From positions 1 through 38,344 of the forward strand of contig JAYULL010000123.1 in the NCBI GenBank assembly GCA_043763625.1: a stretch of DNA of 38,344 bases, given 5' to 3'. Shown here piece after piece: positions 16,519 through 25,850 of the stretch. Source of the stretch: Rubrolithibacter sp043763625. Lineage in GTDB: Bacteria; Bacteroidota; Bacteroidia; Sphingobacteriales; Sphingobacteriaceae. Position numbers and translations under genes: made by a program. The notes below the pieces were generated by a model, which searched no databases, was not told the origin of the DNA, and worked only from the letters and a program-made list of their open reading frames with translations. Position 1 is the first letter of the stretch. Each line of letters starts with the position of its first letter.

Positions 16519-19305
16519 TTATCTCATGGTTTGGTCAAAAATTAAGCTTATGTAATACATTCCCCCTATTGCCGGATTGCCGTAGGAGGTGTAGTAATAT
16601 TTATTTAAAAGATTTGAACCCCCGAGTTTAATCATGGAGTTATAAAGAGGAAGCTTAAAATTAACTTGTGCATCGACGGTTCCGAAAGCGGGAACCGGGC
16701 CCGCCGCAAACGTAGATTGCCAAAAGTAGGAGTCTTGCCACCGGTAATTAACACCAAATCCGGCATTCTTAACAATCCTGCGACCGGCAAAACCTAAATT
16801 AAACCGCACTTTAGGGGTATTGAAGTCGTTCAGATAATCCGCAGTTATTTTTCCCAACTCGTTATACGATACGTTTCCGTTTAATGAAAATTTATTCATG
16901 ACGTAATCAAGCCCTAAAGCAGCTCCCCAAGATGTCACCCGGTCTGTGCTGTTTACCGGCATATTAAAACGGGTGGCGTTAACGATCCCGGCAGGACTTT
17001 CGGGAGTAGGATTTTGATAAACCTCAACACTCGTGATGTAGTCGTTGTAAATATTATAATAGCCGTAAGTATCTAACAAAAGCTTATCCCCGAATAATCC
17101 TTTATAGCCCAACTCGAAAGCTTGTACTCGTTCCGGTTTGATTCCGTTCGAGTTAACGGAATATGTTTTCAGCACGGCAGGATTTCCTGTCGCCAAAAGC
17201 TCGCGATAGCTTGCGGCGATATAGGCCGGATTAGCACCTAACTTATACTTTTCAATAAAGCTCGGTAATCCGCCGATTAAACGGATAGTTCCTCCACCCA
17301 CTGCTAAATCAATGTATTGATCTTGATTGGTTGGATTTCTGAACCCGGTTTGGTAGGAAGCACGAATATTATTATTAGCCGCAACAGCGTAAACTGCAGC
17401 AAAGCGAGGAGTAAAACGCCCCTCAAAGTTCTCGTTTTTATCGAAGCGAACGGATCCAGTTAGTTTCAACTTCTCGCCTAATTTCCGGCTCAATTGGGTG
17501 TAAGCTCCATATTCTTTGATCGTGAGATCTTTATTCAGGTCGTCGAAAAGCGTACCGCCGGAGTTTAAATCAAAAACGCGATAAGAAGCGCCCACAATCA
17601 AATCAACTGCATTATCCAATGCGCCGGAAAAATTATATATCCCCTCGTAATGATACAAATTAGATTTATCGTTAAACTTAGCTCCGTTAGCCGGACCGAT
17701 TGTAGCCTCTGTTATTTTTTGTTTTAAAGTACCAAAGAGCGGCGAATTTGGCGTGGGCCGATCTCTGTCTGCAAAACCTCTTGCCGCTCCTTGCGCTTGT
17801 GCGTCTTCGGCACCTTGCAACCGAGCACTTGCGTAAGCAGCTGTATACTCTTGAAACCATGTTGAGGAAGGCTTCCATCCCTCATTCATTAACGTAGCCA
17901 AAAGAGTCGCGTTATACGCTCTGCCCGAGCGCTCTTGAGTAGTGTAGCCCCGAATAAAAAAGTCATCGCCTCTTAACTCCAATTTATACTGCCCTATATT
18001 AAAATTTCGCAGTGAGTATCGGTCTGTACCTGTATAAACCGAAGTTCCGGTACCCCAATTTGCTTGAGCAATTGCTTCGATAGAATTATTGAGCTTATAA
18101 TGCAAGGCCCCGGACGTTTTAATCGATTTCGCTCCGTAATCAACCAAATCGCTCTCCGCATAACCGGTGCGTGTAGCAGAAGTATTAGGCAGCAAACCGC
18201 CTTCGTAAGCGGTAATAATAGATTTAAAAGGCTCAGGAAGGAACTGTGCCGGAACTTGAGGAGCCCTTGATTTTACCAAAGCTCCAATTTGATTTAAAGT
18301 GGGGTATTTGGTATTCGGTTCGTCGCCGTAAATATTTACCCCGTCGAACAAAGGATCAGAGACCCTTGTTCCCTGTTTCGGTTCACGAGCAATACGGTTA
18401 AAGTTTGAATAGTTTTCGCCTTGCCAGTCGCGGGCTTGTAAATAAGAAGCAGTAAGTTTAAATGCGAACTTTTTGTTTACCACCCGAGCATATCTAAATG
18501 CCATATCTTCCCAAGGTGACGCTTTCGCCTGCCTGTTATCAACGTGATTAATACCGGCTTTGAAGTATGCGCTTAAGCCGGGATAGTTAAACGGACTTTT
18601 CGAATTCATTAAAAGTGTGCCGTTTGTGCCGCCGGAACCATATAAGGCAGAGGAAGCACCGGGAAGCAGTTCAACACTTTCTACGTCCAAATCCGTAAGG
18701 CCGACAATATTTCCTACCGGGAAGTTTAAACCGGGAGCCTGATTGTCCATGCCGTCAACCCACTGGTTCAACCGAACGTTTCCGTTTGAATTGAAACCAC
18801 GGGTATTTACAGATTTAAACGTAATGCTTTGTATGCTTAATTCTACACCCTTCATATTGGCAAGAGCATCGTAAAACGAGGGAGCGGCGGTTTCTCTTAC
18901 GCCGACAGCACCCAGTCGCTCTACCGAAACCGGCGATTCAAGTATCCGTTCCGGCACTCGCGACGCAGCAATAACTACTTCCTGACCTAAAATTGCTTTA
19001 GGTTCAAGGACAATGGCAATATTTCTTTCGGAGCTTATTATTTCCCTTTCAAGTGCTCCGTAACCAATGTGCGAGAAAACCAAAATCACCGGAAGCTTTT
19101 GCGGGATCGAAATACTAAAACGCCCTGCATTGTTTGTTTTTTGTGCGGTTAGCGTTCCTTTCACGATTACCGAAACGTCGGGAATAATATTGCCGGTTCT
19201 TTGCTCGGTTACCAGCCCCGAAACTATAATCTGTTGCGCAAAAACAACTGAATTAAAAGCAATAAGCAGGAAAGATAAGCAGCAGTATGTGTAAACTTTT
19301 TGCAT
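16519..19305 (-). CDS. TonB-dependent outer-membrane receptor
   Basis: A 928-residue receptor for energy-driven uptake of a large or scarce substrate across the outer membrane. It has a signal peptide (about residues 1-24), a carboxypeptidase-regulatory-like domain (about 27-115, with GLVTEQRTGNIIPDVSVIVK), a plug domain (about 120-235, with NTRGFNSNGNVRLNQWVDG and ELLPGASSALYGSGGTNG), and a beta barrel to the end. No SusD-type lipoprotein gene follows, so it is not a standard Sus pair. The ligand is unknown and no siderophore or metal genes adjoin it. The gene is divergent from the acylase gene across a 233-base gap. A 210-base gap separates it from the GH31 gene downstream on the same strand. 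Confidence 0.92.
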   Translation of the reverse strand: MQKVYTYCCLSFLLIAFNSVVFAQQIIVSGLVTEQRTGNIIPDVSVIVKGTLTAQKTNNAGRFSISIPQKLPVILVFSHIGYGALEREIISSERNIAIVLEPKAILGQEVVIAASRVPERILESPVSVERLGAVGVRETAAPSFYDALANMKGVELSIQSITFKSVNTRGFNSNGNVRLNQWVDGMDNQAPGLNFPVGNIVGLTDLDVESVELLPGASSALYGSGGTNGTLLMNSKSPFNYPGLSAYFKAGINHVDNRQAKASPWEDMAFRYARVVNKKFAFKLTASYLQARDWQGENYSNFNRIAREPKQGTRVSDPLFDGVNIYGDEPNTKYPTLNQIGALVKSRAPQVPAQFLPEPFKSIITAYEGGLLPNTSATRTGYAESDLVDYGAKSIKTSGALHYKLNNSIEAIAQANWGTGTSVYTGTDRYSLRNFNIGQYKLELRGDDFFIRGYTTQERSGRAYNATLLATLMNEGWKPSSTWFQEYTAAYASARLQGAEDAQAQGAARGFADRDRPTPNSPLFGTLKQKITEATIGPANGAKFNDKSNLYHYEGIYNFSGALDNAVDLIVGASYRVFDLNSGGTLFDDLNKDLTIKEYGAYTQLSRKLGEKLKLTGSVRFDKNENFEGRFTPRFAAVYAVAANNNIRASYQTGFRNPTNQDQYIDLAVGGGTIRLIGGLPSFIEKYKLGANPAYIAASYRELLATGNPAVLKTYSVNSNGIKPERVQAFELGYKGLFGDKLLLDTYGYYNIYNDYITSVEVYQNPTPESPAGIVNATRFNMPVNSTDRVTSWGAALGLDYVMNKFSLNGNVSYNELGKITADYLNDFNTPKVRFNLGFAGRRIVKNAGFGVNYRWQDSYFWQSTFAAGPVPAFGTVDAQVNFKLPLYNSMIKLGGSNLLNKYYYTSYGNPAIGGMYYISLIFDQTMR

Positions 19306-19338
19306 TGGTTAGAGGTAAGAAGTATGCACTATAAACTT

Positions 19339-19352
19339 AGAAATATATTTCT
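19339..19352. promoter_or_regulatory. 14-bp perfect palindrome in the divergent promoter gap
   Basis: AGAAATATATTTCT is a perfect palindrome about 35 bases upstream of the TonB-dependent receptor start, in the gap it shares with the acylase gene. Its position fits an operator overlapping the receptor promoter. AT-rich palindromes of this length also occur by chance, and no second copy was noticed. Confidence 0.3.
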
Positions 19353-19538
19353 TGACTTCAATAAATACTTGTGTAGGTTTATCGATTCACAAGCACACTT
19401 TACTAATAAGGTTTTTATTCGGATTTCGGTTTTTAATTTTTTACTTAATCAGAAAGGAGTAGTATCGCGACAGTGAAAAACTACTTGTACAAAACAAATA
19501 TATTACTAATCCAATAACACCAAATCGGCTTCCGGCGA

Positions 19539-21974
19539 ATGAAATACATTAAGGCAATTACTCTTTTGATTTTTACACCGGCGCTAATTTATTTGCTCGA
19601 TAACAAACTTGGTGATATTCCTCCTCTCGGAAAGCTTTTGAACCCCTTTGCCGGATTTTGGCAAAATGCAGAACCGAAAGAATTATCTGAAAAAGAAATT
19701 GAATTGCCGGAACTGATAGGGAAAGTTGAAATAGTATTCGACAAACACGCTATCCCGCACATTTTTGCCCAAAACGAGCACGACCTGTATTTCACCCAAG
19801 CATACATTACCGCTAAAGACCGGCTTTGGCAAATGGATTTTCAAACTCGTTTTGCTGCCGGCCGACTATCAGAGGTTGTCGGGAAGAAAGCAATTGAAAT
19901 TGATAAATATCAGCGAAGACTGGGAATGGCTTACGGGGCCGAAAAAATGGCTGAAGCGCTGGATAACGACCCGCCTGTAAAAGCCGCAATCGAATCTTAT
20001 GCTGCCGGAGTTAATGCATACATCCGATCTTTAAAACCCCAAAATTATCCGATCGAGTTCAAAATTTTAGATTATAAACCCGAAGAATGGAAAACGTTAA
20101 ATACCGCTTTGCTGCTTAAACTTATGTCGGTCACCTTAGCCGGAAGCTCGGACGAATTTTATATGACCAACATTTTGAAAAAATACGGTAAAGAAGTAAC
20201 ACAAGATCTCTTTCCCGATTATCCTTTTCGTGAAGACCCGATAATACCGGCAGGAACAAAGTGGGATTTTAAACCTCTTACGATCCCTAAAGCTCCTTAT
20301 ATCGAGGCTTCCGGCCAATTTTCTTCTCTAAAAACAAAACAAAAAGAAGAAGGAATCGGCAGCAACAACTGGGCGGTTTCCGGTAGTAAAACATCTTCGG
20401 GTTTTCCTATTATTGCGAATGATCCACATTTAGATTTAACCCTTCCGGCGATTTGGTATCAAGTGCAGTTGAATGCTCCCGGAGTTAACGTTCTCGGAGT
20501 TTCTATTCCCGGTTCACCTTGCGTTATTATTGGGTTTAATAAGAAGGTAGCTTGGGGAGTAACTAACGTTGGGGCTGATGTTTTGGATTGGTATCAGATT
20601 AAATTTAGAGACAATTCGCACAAAGAATACCGGTATAACAACCGCTGGATCCCCACTAAAACACGGTTAGAAACAATCAAGATAAGAGGTGGGGAAACAA
20701 TAACGGACACTGTATTTTATACACATCACGGGCCGGTAGTCTATCTCAACAAACAAAGACCGGACTTATTTGCTAAAGCGAGAAATGTTCAGGAAGGAAA
20801 CGCTCTACGTTGGGTGGCTCATGACCCTTCAAACGATGTATCAACTTTTTACTATTTAAACCGGGCAAAAAATTATAACGACTATCGAGCAGCCTTAACT
20901 AAATACACTGCACCGGCGCAAAATTTCGTTTTCGCAAGCGTAGAGAACGACATTGCAATTACGGCAAACGGCTATTTACCGCTGAAATACAACAATCAAG
21001 GGAAGTTTATTTTAGACGGAAGCGTGCCTGAAAATGATTGGCACGGGCGCATTCCGACAGAACAAAACCCGACCGTAAAAAATCCTGCAAGAGGTTTTGT
21101 AAGTTCTGCCAATCAATCTTCTACAGACAAAACCTATCCCTATTACATCAATTGGACCTTTTCGGGATATGAAAGAGGGCATAGAATAAATACTCGTCTC
21201 GCTCAAATGAGCAAAATTACGGTCGACAGTCTACGAGATCTGCAAACCGATAATTACAGCATTCTTGCTCAAAACGTTTTTGATACCTTATTAGCTGCCG
21301 TTGATGTTCAAAAGCTTACCGCAACCCAACACGAGGCTTTTGATATTGTTAAAGCTTGGAATCGTTATTTCGATGCCGGGGAAGTTGGAGCAAGCATTTT
21401 CGATATCTGGAACAAAGATTTATTCAGGAGGATTTGGGCAGATGATTTTGAAGACAAAAAAATAATGATGCGCTTTCCTTCGAGAGACAGAACAGTTGAA
21501 ATGGTATTAAAAGAACCGAACGCTAAATGGTTTGACGATGTAAAAACTAAAGAAAAAGAAACTCGAGACGAGTTAATCGGCGCATCCTTCCTGTTTGCGG
21601 TTGACAGTTTGGAAAGAAGATTCGGATCAATCGGCAAAGCTTGGCGATGGGCAAACTTAAAAGGCAGTAACATTCCGCATTTAGCTAAAATACCGGGATT
21701 CGGTTCGGATAAACTAGAAATAGGGGGCTCTAAATATTCAGTAAATGCTTTAGGAGAAAGTAACGGGCCGTCGTGGAGAATGGTTGTAGCTTTAGGTAGC
21801 GCGACAAAAGGTTTCGGAATTCTGCCCGGAGGTCAATCAGGTAATCCGGGGAGTTTCTACTATACTGATATGTTGGAAACTTGGCGAACCGGGAAACTTG
21901 AAGAGTTGTTTTTACTTCAATCTCCGCAAGAGCGGAATCAATTAATAAAGGCCAAATGGATTTTAAGGCATTAA
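19539..21974 (+). CDS. Penicillin acylase family Ntn-hydrolase
   Basis: An 811-residue precursor of the penicillin-amidase family, which hydrolyses amide bonds in acylated amines, including beta-lactams and N-acyl homoserine lactones in different members. A hydrophobic N-terminus (about residues 5-20) would export it. The autoprocessing site and N-terminal nucleophile is S275 in EGIGSNNWAVSGSKT. The preceding 274 residues would give the alpha chain and spacer, and the rest the beta chain. NDPHLDLTLPAIWYQVQL and CVIIGFNKKVAWGVTNVGAD are typical beta-chain motifs. The ending GQSGNPGSFYYTDMLETW is also characteristic. The next gene starts one base after the stop, so they are co-transcribed. The physiological substrate is not evident; quorum-signal breakdown is only one possibility. 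Confidence 0.92.
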   Translation: MKYIKAITLLIFTPALIYLLDNKLGDIPPLGKLLNPFAGFWQNAEPKELSEKEIELPELIGKVEIVFDKHAIPHIFAQNEHDLYFTQAYITAKDRLWQMDFQTRFAAGRLSEVVGKKAIEIDKYQRRLGMAYGAEKMAEALDNDPPVKAAIESYAAGVNAYIRSLKPQNYPIEFKILDYKPEEWKTLNTALLLKLMSVTLAGSSDEFYMTNILKKYGKEVTQDLFPDYPFREDPIIPAGTKWDFKPLTIPKAPYIEASGQFSSLKTKQKEEGIGSNNWAVSGSKTSSGFPIIANDPHLDLTLPAIWYQVQLNAPGVNVLGVSIPGSPCVIIGFNKKVAWGVTNVGADVLDWYQIKFRDNSHKEYRYNNRWIPTKTRLETIKIRGGETITDTVFYTHHGPVVYLNKQRPDLFAKARNVQEGNALRWVAHDPSNDVSTFYYLNRAKNYNDYRAALTKYTAPAQNFVFASVENDIAITANGYLPLKYNNQGKFILDGSVPENDWHGRIPTEQNPTVKNPARGFVSSANQSSTDKTYPYYINWTFSGYERGHRINTRLAQMSKITVDSLRDLQTDNYSILAQNVFDTLLAAVDVQKLTATQHEAFDIVKAWNRYFDAGEVGASIFDIWNKDLFRRIWADDFEDKKIMMRFPSRDRTVEMVLKEPNAKWFDDVKTKEKETRDELIGASFLFAVDSLERRFGSIGKAWRWANLKGSNIPHLAKIPGFGSDKLEIGGSKYSVNALGESNGPSWRMVVALGSATKGFGILPGGQSGNPGSFYYTDMLETWRTGKLEELFLLQSPQERNQLIKAKWILRH

Positions 21975-21975
21975 C

Positions 21976-22332
21976 ATGACTTCACTGCTGATACTTATAA
22001 CCTCTTTGGTCCTACAACTTTTCTTACCCTGGTGGGTAATCGCTCCCGTTGCCTTTGGTTTTGCACTATGGAAATCGCCAAAAGCCGGAAAAGCGTTTGG
22101 AAGCGGCTTCTTAGCAATATTTCTTTTATGGGTTTCTCTTGCGCTGCTAAAAACCTTACCGAATGAAAATATCCTTGCTAATAAAGTGGCCGGAATGTTT
22201 ATGCTGCCCGGGCTCCGCTTTAATTGGTTAATTATAGTTTTTTTAACCGGCTTAATAGGCGGTTTCGTTGCCGGACTTGCCGCGTTAACCGGATTCTATT
22301 TTAAAAAGATTGCAATGAAAGATAAAAACTGA
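21976..22332 (+). CDS. Small integral membrane protein, unknown function
   Basis: A 118-residue protein with about four hydrophobic segments (near 5-19, 21-30, 41-55 and 74-107, the last perhaps two helices separated by a glycine-rich turn, GLIGGFVAGLAAL). It is almost devoid of long soluble parts and has no recognisable motif. The ATG is one base after the acylase stop, indicating translational coupling, and the LuxE-like gene begins 18 bases further on. Its co-transcription with the acylase suggests a shared envelope process, but no function can be assigned. Confidence 0.7.
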   Translation: MTSLLILITSLVLQLFLPWWVIAPVAFGFALWKSPKAGKAFGSGFLAIFLLWVSLALLKTLPNENILANKVAGMFMLPGLRFNWLIIVFLTGLIGGFVAGLAALTGFYFKKIAMKDKN

Positions 22333-22350
22333 GCAGATTATATTTGCAGG

Positions 22351-23334
22351 GTGAACATTTCTGTCGAACGTATTTTTTCAATCTCTAATCCCCGCGAATT
22401 TACTGAAATTGCCTTAGGTGTATTTCGTTTTCAAGCTGAGAGCTGTAAGGTTTATAAGCACTTTATTTCTAATCTAAAACTAAATCCGTCAAGGGTCTCA
22501 ACTCTCGAAGATATTCCGTTTTTACCTATTGAGTTTTTTAAATCACATGAAATAATAAGCGCCAGTCAAAAGCCGGAAATAATATTTACCAGCTCAGGCA
22601 CTACGGGAAGCAGCCAAAGCCAACATTTAGTTAGTGACGTCAAAATTTATAAAGAAAGCTACTGCAAAGGTTTCAGGGAATTTTATGGCGAGATAAAGAA
22701 GTATACTGTTCTCGGCTTACTGCCCTCCTATTCCGAACGCGAAGGTTCTTCCCTTATTTACATGGTTAATGATCTGATCGGAATAAGCGAAAATAAAAAG
22801 AGCGGATACTTTTTGTACAACCATGAAGATTTATATCAGACTTTAAACGAACTTCAAGAAAGCAGATCGCCGACTATTTTGATTGGTGTTACTTATGCTT
22901 TACTTGATTTTGCAGAACGTTATTCACTTAACTTCCCGGAACTTATTGTAATGGAAACCGGCGGTATGAAAGGCAAGAGAAAAGAACTGATCCGAGAAAA
23001 ACTTCATGAAATTTTACGTGCAGCATTTGGAGTTCCTTCCGTCCATTCCGAATACGGAATGACCGAGCTCTTATCGCAAGCTTATTCAAAAGGCGCCGGC
23101 ATTTTTAATTGCCCTAAATGGATGAAAGTCCTTATTCGGGATATTAACGATCCGCTTACGATTCTCCCTCCCGGAAAAACCGGCGGAATAAATATTATTG
23201 ACTTAGCTAATTTAAACTCATGCTCTTTTATTGCGTCTCAAGATTTAGGAAAAATCCGGAAAGAAGGTAGCTTCGAAATTTTAGGCAGGTTTGATAACAG
23301 TGATATAAGGGGTTGTAACTTAATGGTTGGCTAA
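22351..23334 (+). CDS. LuxE-like acyl-activating / acyl-protein synthetase family protein
   Basis: A 327-residue protein related to LuxE, which activates fatty acids with ATP and transfers them to a cysteine in the bacterial luciferase system. The nucleotide-binding loop FTSSGTTGSSQS is at 79-90, LGLLPSYSEREGSSLIYM follows, and SEYGMTELLSQAYS resembles the adenylate-forming YGxTE motif. No luxC or luxD genes are nearby, so it is not part of a luminescence system; stand-alone homologues occur in many Bacteroidota. The start is GTG at 22351, which gives the usual N-terminus. A TATATTTG box (22339-22346) lies four bases before it. It is last in the acylase cluster. Substrate and acceptor are unknown. 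Confidence 0.82.
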   Translation: MNISVERIFSISNPREFTEIALGVFRFQAESCKVYKHFISNLKLNPSRVSTLEDIPFLPIEFFKSHEIISASQKPEIIFTSSGTTGSSQSQHLVSDVKIYKESYCKGFREFYGEIKKYTVLGLLPSYSEREGSSLIYMVNDLIGISENKKSGYFLYNHEDLYQTLNELQESRSPTILIGVTYALLDFAERYSLNFPELIVMETGGMKGKRKELIREKLHEILRAAFGVPSVHSEYGMTELLSQAYSKGAGIFNCPKWMKVLIRDINDPLTILPPGKTGGINIIDLANLNSCSFIASQDLGKIRKEGSFEILGRFDNSDIRGCNLMVG

Positions 23335-23478
23335 AAATAACCTGATAGTCTAAGTCGACAGACGATAGTTAATAGTGAGTTAGAAAATCGTCCTTTTAGA
23401 GGAAATTTTATCGGCTTCTCACATACTAACTTGCTCATTTCCTGACATAAACATAACAATGTAACGGAAGAATTACCT

Positions 23479-23486
23479 TATATTTG
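23479..23486 (+). promoter_or_regulatory. Candidate Bacteroidota -7 promoter box for the L,D-transpeptidase gene
   Basis: TATATTTG matches the Bacteroidota -7 consensus TAnnTTTG exactly and lies about 79 bases before the ATG at 23565, in a gene-free gap. No clear TTG-type -33 element was found at the expected distance, so the call rests on the -7 box and position only. Confidence 0.35.
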
Positions 23487-23564
23487 GATAACAAAAAAGA
23501 TTAGCTCTCGTACAATCTCTACTTGATTAAAGCGTTGAATCTAATAACAAAAGAGAAAGTGTCT

Positions 23565-24377
23565 ATGAAAAGAAACTCGTTAATTGCTGTTTGTGTTTGC
23601 ATCGTATTACTGGCGACTTCTACTTTAGGATGGACTTCGAAAGACATTGTTATAACCGCCGCGAAAGAAACTGAAGACTCAAAATCAGCCAGTAAGTTAA
23701 TAACTGCTTCTGAAATTTTTGACGGATACGTTACTACTCTTTATAATGAAACAAATTTGGCTTCAGCTAATTTAGATTTGGTAGTTTTCAAAAAAGCTGT
23801 TACGGGTTATTATAACCTAAAACATAATAACCGGCTTTCAGTCGATAAACAAATTCTTTCAATTGTTGATTTTACTCGTTCAAGCCAAACCAAACGTCTT
23901 TGGATTATAGATTTAGCTGCAAAAAAGATATTGTTTAACTCGCTTGTTGCTCACGGGCAAGGCAGTGGAGATGACCTGCCTACTATGTTTTCAAATCTGG
24001 AGAACTCGCATCAAAGCAGCTTAGGTTTCTACGTTACAAGTGATATTTATTTTGGTAAACACGGAAAGTCGCTGAAGCTTAACGGAATGGATGATAATTT
24101 TAACACCAACGCGTTGCCTCGTTCTGTTGTTGTGCATGGTGCCCCCTATGTCAGTGAAACGTTTATTAAACAACACGGCCGATTAGGAAGAAGCCACGGT
24201 TGTCCAGCAGTTCCGGTTGAGCTAACAGAACCTATTATCGAAACAATTAAAGGAAATACCTGCCTGTTTATAAATGGCCCGGAAGTTTTAAAATACTCTT
24301 CAAACTACCTGAATATTGATACTGCGGTGGGCGATTTCATTAAAGTTTCCGGAAGTACGGACGTTGCGGCTCTTTAA
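23565..24377 (+). CDS. Murein L,D-transpeptidase catalytic domain protein, exported
   Basis: A 270-residue protein with signal peptide MKRNSLIAVCVCIVLLATST and a C-terminal L,D-transpeptidase domain of the type found in Bacteroidota (L,D-TPase_catalytic_2). The active-site segment is GRSHGCPAVP with H211 and catalytic C213, preceded by VVHGAPYVSE. Such enzymes make meso-DAP cross-links in peptidoglycan or attach proteins to it from the periplasm. The frame is open back to a TTG at 23523, but the ATG at 23565 gives a proper signal peptide and follows a purine-rich stretch, so I chose it. It is monocistronic, convergent with exonuclease III. Two cysteines in the signal peptide core (C10, C12) are not in a lipobox context. 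Confidence 0.88.
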   Translation: MKRNSLIAVCVCIVLLATSTLGWTSKDIVITAAKETEDSKSASKLITASEIFDGYVTTLYNETNLASANLDLVVFKKAVTGYYNLKHNNRLSVDKQILSIVDFTRSSQTKRLWIIDLAAKKILFNSLVAHGQGSGDDLPTMFSNLENSHQSSLGFYVTSDIYFGKHGKSLKLNGMDDNFNTNALPRSVVVHGAPYVSETFIKQHGRLGRSHGCPAVPVELTEPIIETIKGNTCLFINGPEVLKYSSNYLNIDTAVGDFIKVSGSTDVAAL

Positions 24378-24446
24378 AAATTTCCCGACCCGCTAAAAAT
24401 GCTGTTAATTTATCAAAATGTTTGCGAAGTGTTGTTATATTATTAA

Positions 24447-25223
24447 CTATTCTTCCGCCAGTTTTATCCACACAGGAGCGTGATCGCTAGTCTTCTCCCA
24501 ACCTCTAACTTGCTTATCTACACCGGCTGAAACCAGTCTTTTTTCAAGTTGTGGATTTAAAAGGAAATGATCAATTCGCAGTCCGGCATTTCTGCCGTAG
24601 GCATTCCTGAAATAATCCCAAAAAGTATATATTGTTTCTTCCGGATAGAGCTTTCTTATCGCATCTGTCCAACCTTGGTCCGTTAATTCTTTAAAAGCTG
24701 TCCTAACTTCAGGCCGAAAAAGCGCATCTTCTACCCATCGCTCAGGTTTGTAAACATCTTTTTCCGCCGGCATTACATTGTAATCGCCCGCGAGTACAAC
24801 AGGTATTTTCAATTCCAACAAAGCTTTTGCATGATCTTGCAGTCGTTTAAACCAATTCAATTTGTAGTCAAACTTGGGCCCGGGAGCCGGATTTCCGTTA
24901 GGTAAATACAAACATCCTACACGCACGCCCTTCACTACTGCTTCAATATATCTGCTTTGAATATCTTCATCGTCGCCGGCAAGTCCTTTAACTACTTCTT
25001 GAATCTCTGAATTCTTTGCTAAAATTGCTACCCCGTTCCAACTTTTTTGCCCGTGCCAAATTGCGTTGTAGCCGGCATTTTCAATAGCCGATAAAGGGAA
25101 TTTCTCTTGTGGAGCTTTTAATTCTTGAAGACAAACCAAATCAGGCGAAGTTTCTTGTAACCATCTTAACAATACGGGTAAACGTCCGTTTACTCCGTTT
25201 ACGTTGTAGGTTGCTATTTTCAT
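24447..25223 (-). CDS. xth: Exodeoxyribonuclease III / AP endonuclease
   Basis: A 258-residue nuclease of the endonuclease/exonuclease/phosphatase family that cuts at abasic sites and degrades DNA 3' to 5' in base-excision repair. Visible catalytic and metal-site motifs are NVNG at residues 7-10, E34 in LVCLQELK, GDYNVMP near 145-151, and the C-terminal SDHAPVWI. The length equals E. coli Xth (about 268). It is convergent with the L,D-transpeptidase gene and followed on its 5' side by a 430-base gap with no large gene. It is not in an obvious operon. Confidence 0.93.
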   Translation of the reverse strand: MKIATYNVNGVNGRLPVLLRWLQETSPDLVCLQELKAPQEKFPLSAIENAGYNAIWHGQKSWNGVAILAKNSEIQEVVKGLAGDDEDIQSRYIEAVVKGVRVGCLYLPNGNPAPGPKFDYKLNWFKRLQDHAKALLELKIPVVLAGDYNVMPAEKDVYKPERWVEDALFRPEVRTAFKELTDQGWTDAIRKLYPEETIYTFWDYFRNAYGRNAGLRIDHFLLNPQLEKRLVSAGVDKQVRGWEKTSDHAPVWIKLAEE

Positions 25224-25653
25224 TTGGGTTCTTTTTCTAAAGAAACAAAAAAAGCTCGGTCAAGCGAAAAGACTACCATAATTATATATCAACAAACATT
25301 TATCGGGCTATCCTCCCGACAGTTTCGCTGAGAGAGGGTTAACCATCGATCAAAGAAGGACAGAGTAATAGGGTAAGGTTTATAAGCACTTGCAGTGTAC
25401 TTATTTTCTAACGCTAGCAAAAAGGCGATTGACCTAAGCTGAAAGATTTTTTTCTATACAAAACAAACAAAAAGAGGATTCTGCAGTATCTCTTTAAGAA
25501 AATAATAGCCGTCCTAAATATCCTGCGAGCTTAATACAACACTGATGGTATCATTCGAGATATTAGGATAAATGGTGATTGGTCAAAACTTTTTATCGGA
25601 TAAATCCTTAAAATAAAAGAATCAAAGGATTAAAGGATTAAAAAATTTATAAA
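25224..25653. other. 430-base gap between xth and a small ORF
   Basis: No ORF of note was found on either strand. The left part is the upstream region of xth. A 5-bp hairpin (TCGGG/CCCGA) lies near 25303-25319. Just before the small ORF is a tandem pair of AAAGGATT units (25624-25639), whose AAGGATT is also inverted as AATCCTT at 25603-25609. These could be a regulatory site for the small ORF. No tRNA-like cloverleaf was recognised. Confidence 0.4.
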
Positions 25654-25812
25654 ATGAAAATAGAGCAAGAAATAGACTTGATCGATCAAAATGACCTACG
25701 GGATAGATATAAGGAATTGAAGGAGAAAACGGATTTTACCGAAAGTGAGCAGTACGAGTTCGATTTGGTAGAAACTGAATTAGTTAAAAGATTCTTGGAA
25801 GGCGAAATTTAA
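25654..25812 (+). CDS. Small acidic helical protein, 52 residues, unknown
   Basis: An ATG-initiated ORF beginning MKIEQEIDLIDQNDLRDRYK and ending RFLEGEI, rich in Glu, Asp and Lys with regularly spaced Leu, Ile and Val, so probably one or two helices. It has no cysteine, membrane segment or signal. Support for reality: an AT-rich, purine-rich leader typical of the organism's starts, an uninterrupted frame in an otherwise gene-free region, and a terminator hairpin about 40 bases after its stop. A tandem AAAGGATT repeat directly precedes it. I recognise no family; homologues would be needed to raise confidence. Confidence 0.5.
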   Translation: MKIEQEIDLIDQNDLRDRYKELKEKTDFTESEQYEFDLVETELVKRFLEGEI

Positions 25813-25850
25813 GGGCTTACCCCCTTTGCTGAACAACGCTTTCAAAATAT

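Noticed and set aside
22351..23334. Bioluminescence (lux) operon
   Set aside because: Only a LuxE-like protein is present; there is no luciferase, LuxC or LuxD, and such stand-alone proteins are common in Bacteroidota.
23523..23564. TTG start for the L,D-transpeptidase
   Set aside because: It would add 14 residues before a complete signal peptide that already begins with ATG at 23565.
25300..25400. tRNA-like segment in the gap upstream of xth
   Set aside because: No acceptor stem or T-loop consensus could be fitted; only short unrelated hairpins are present.
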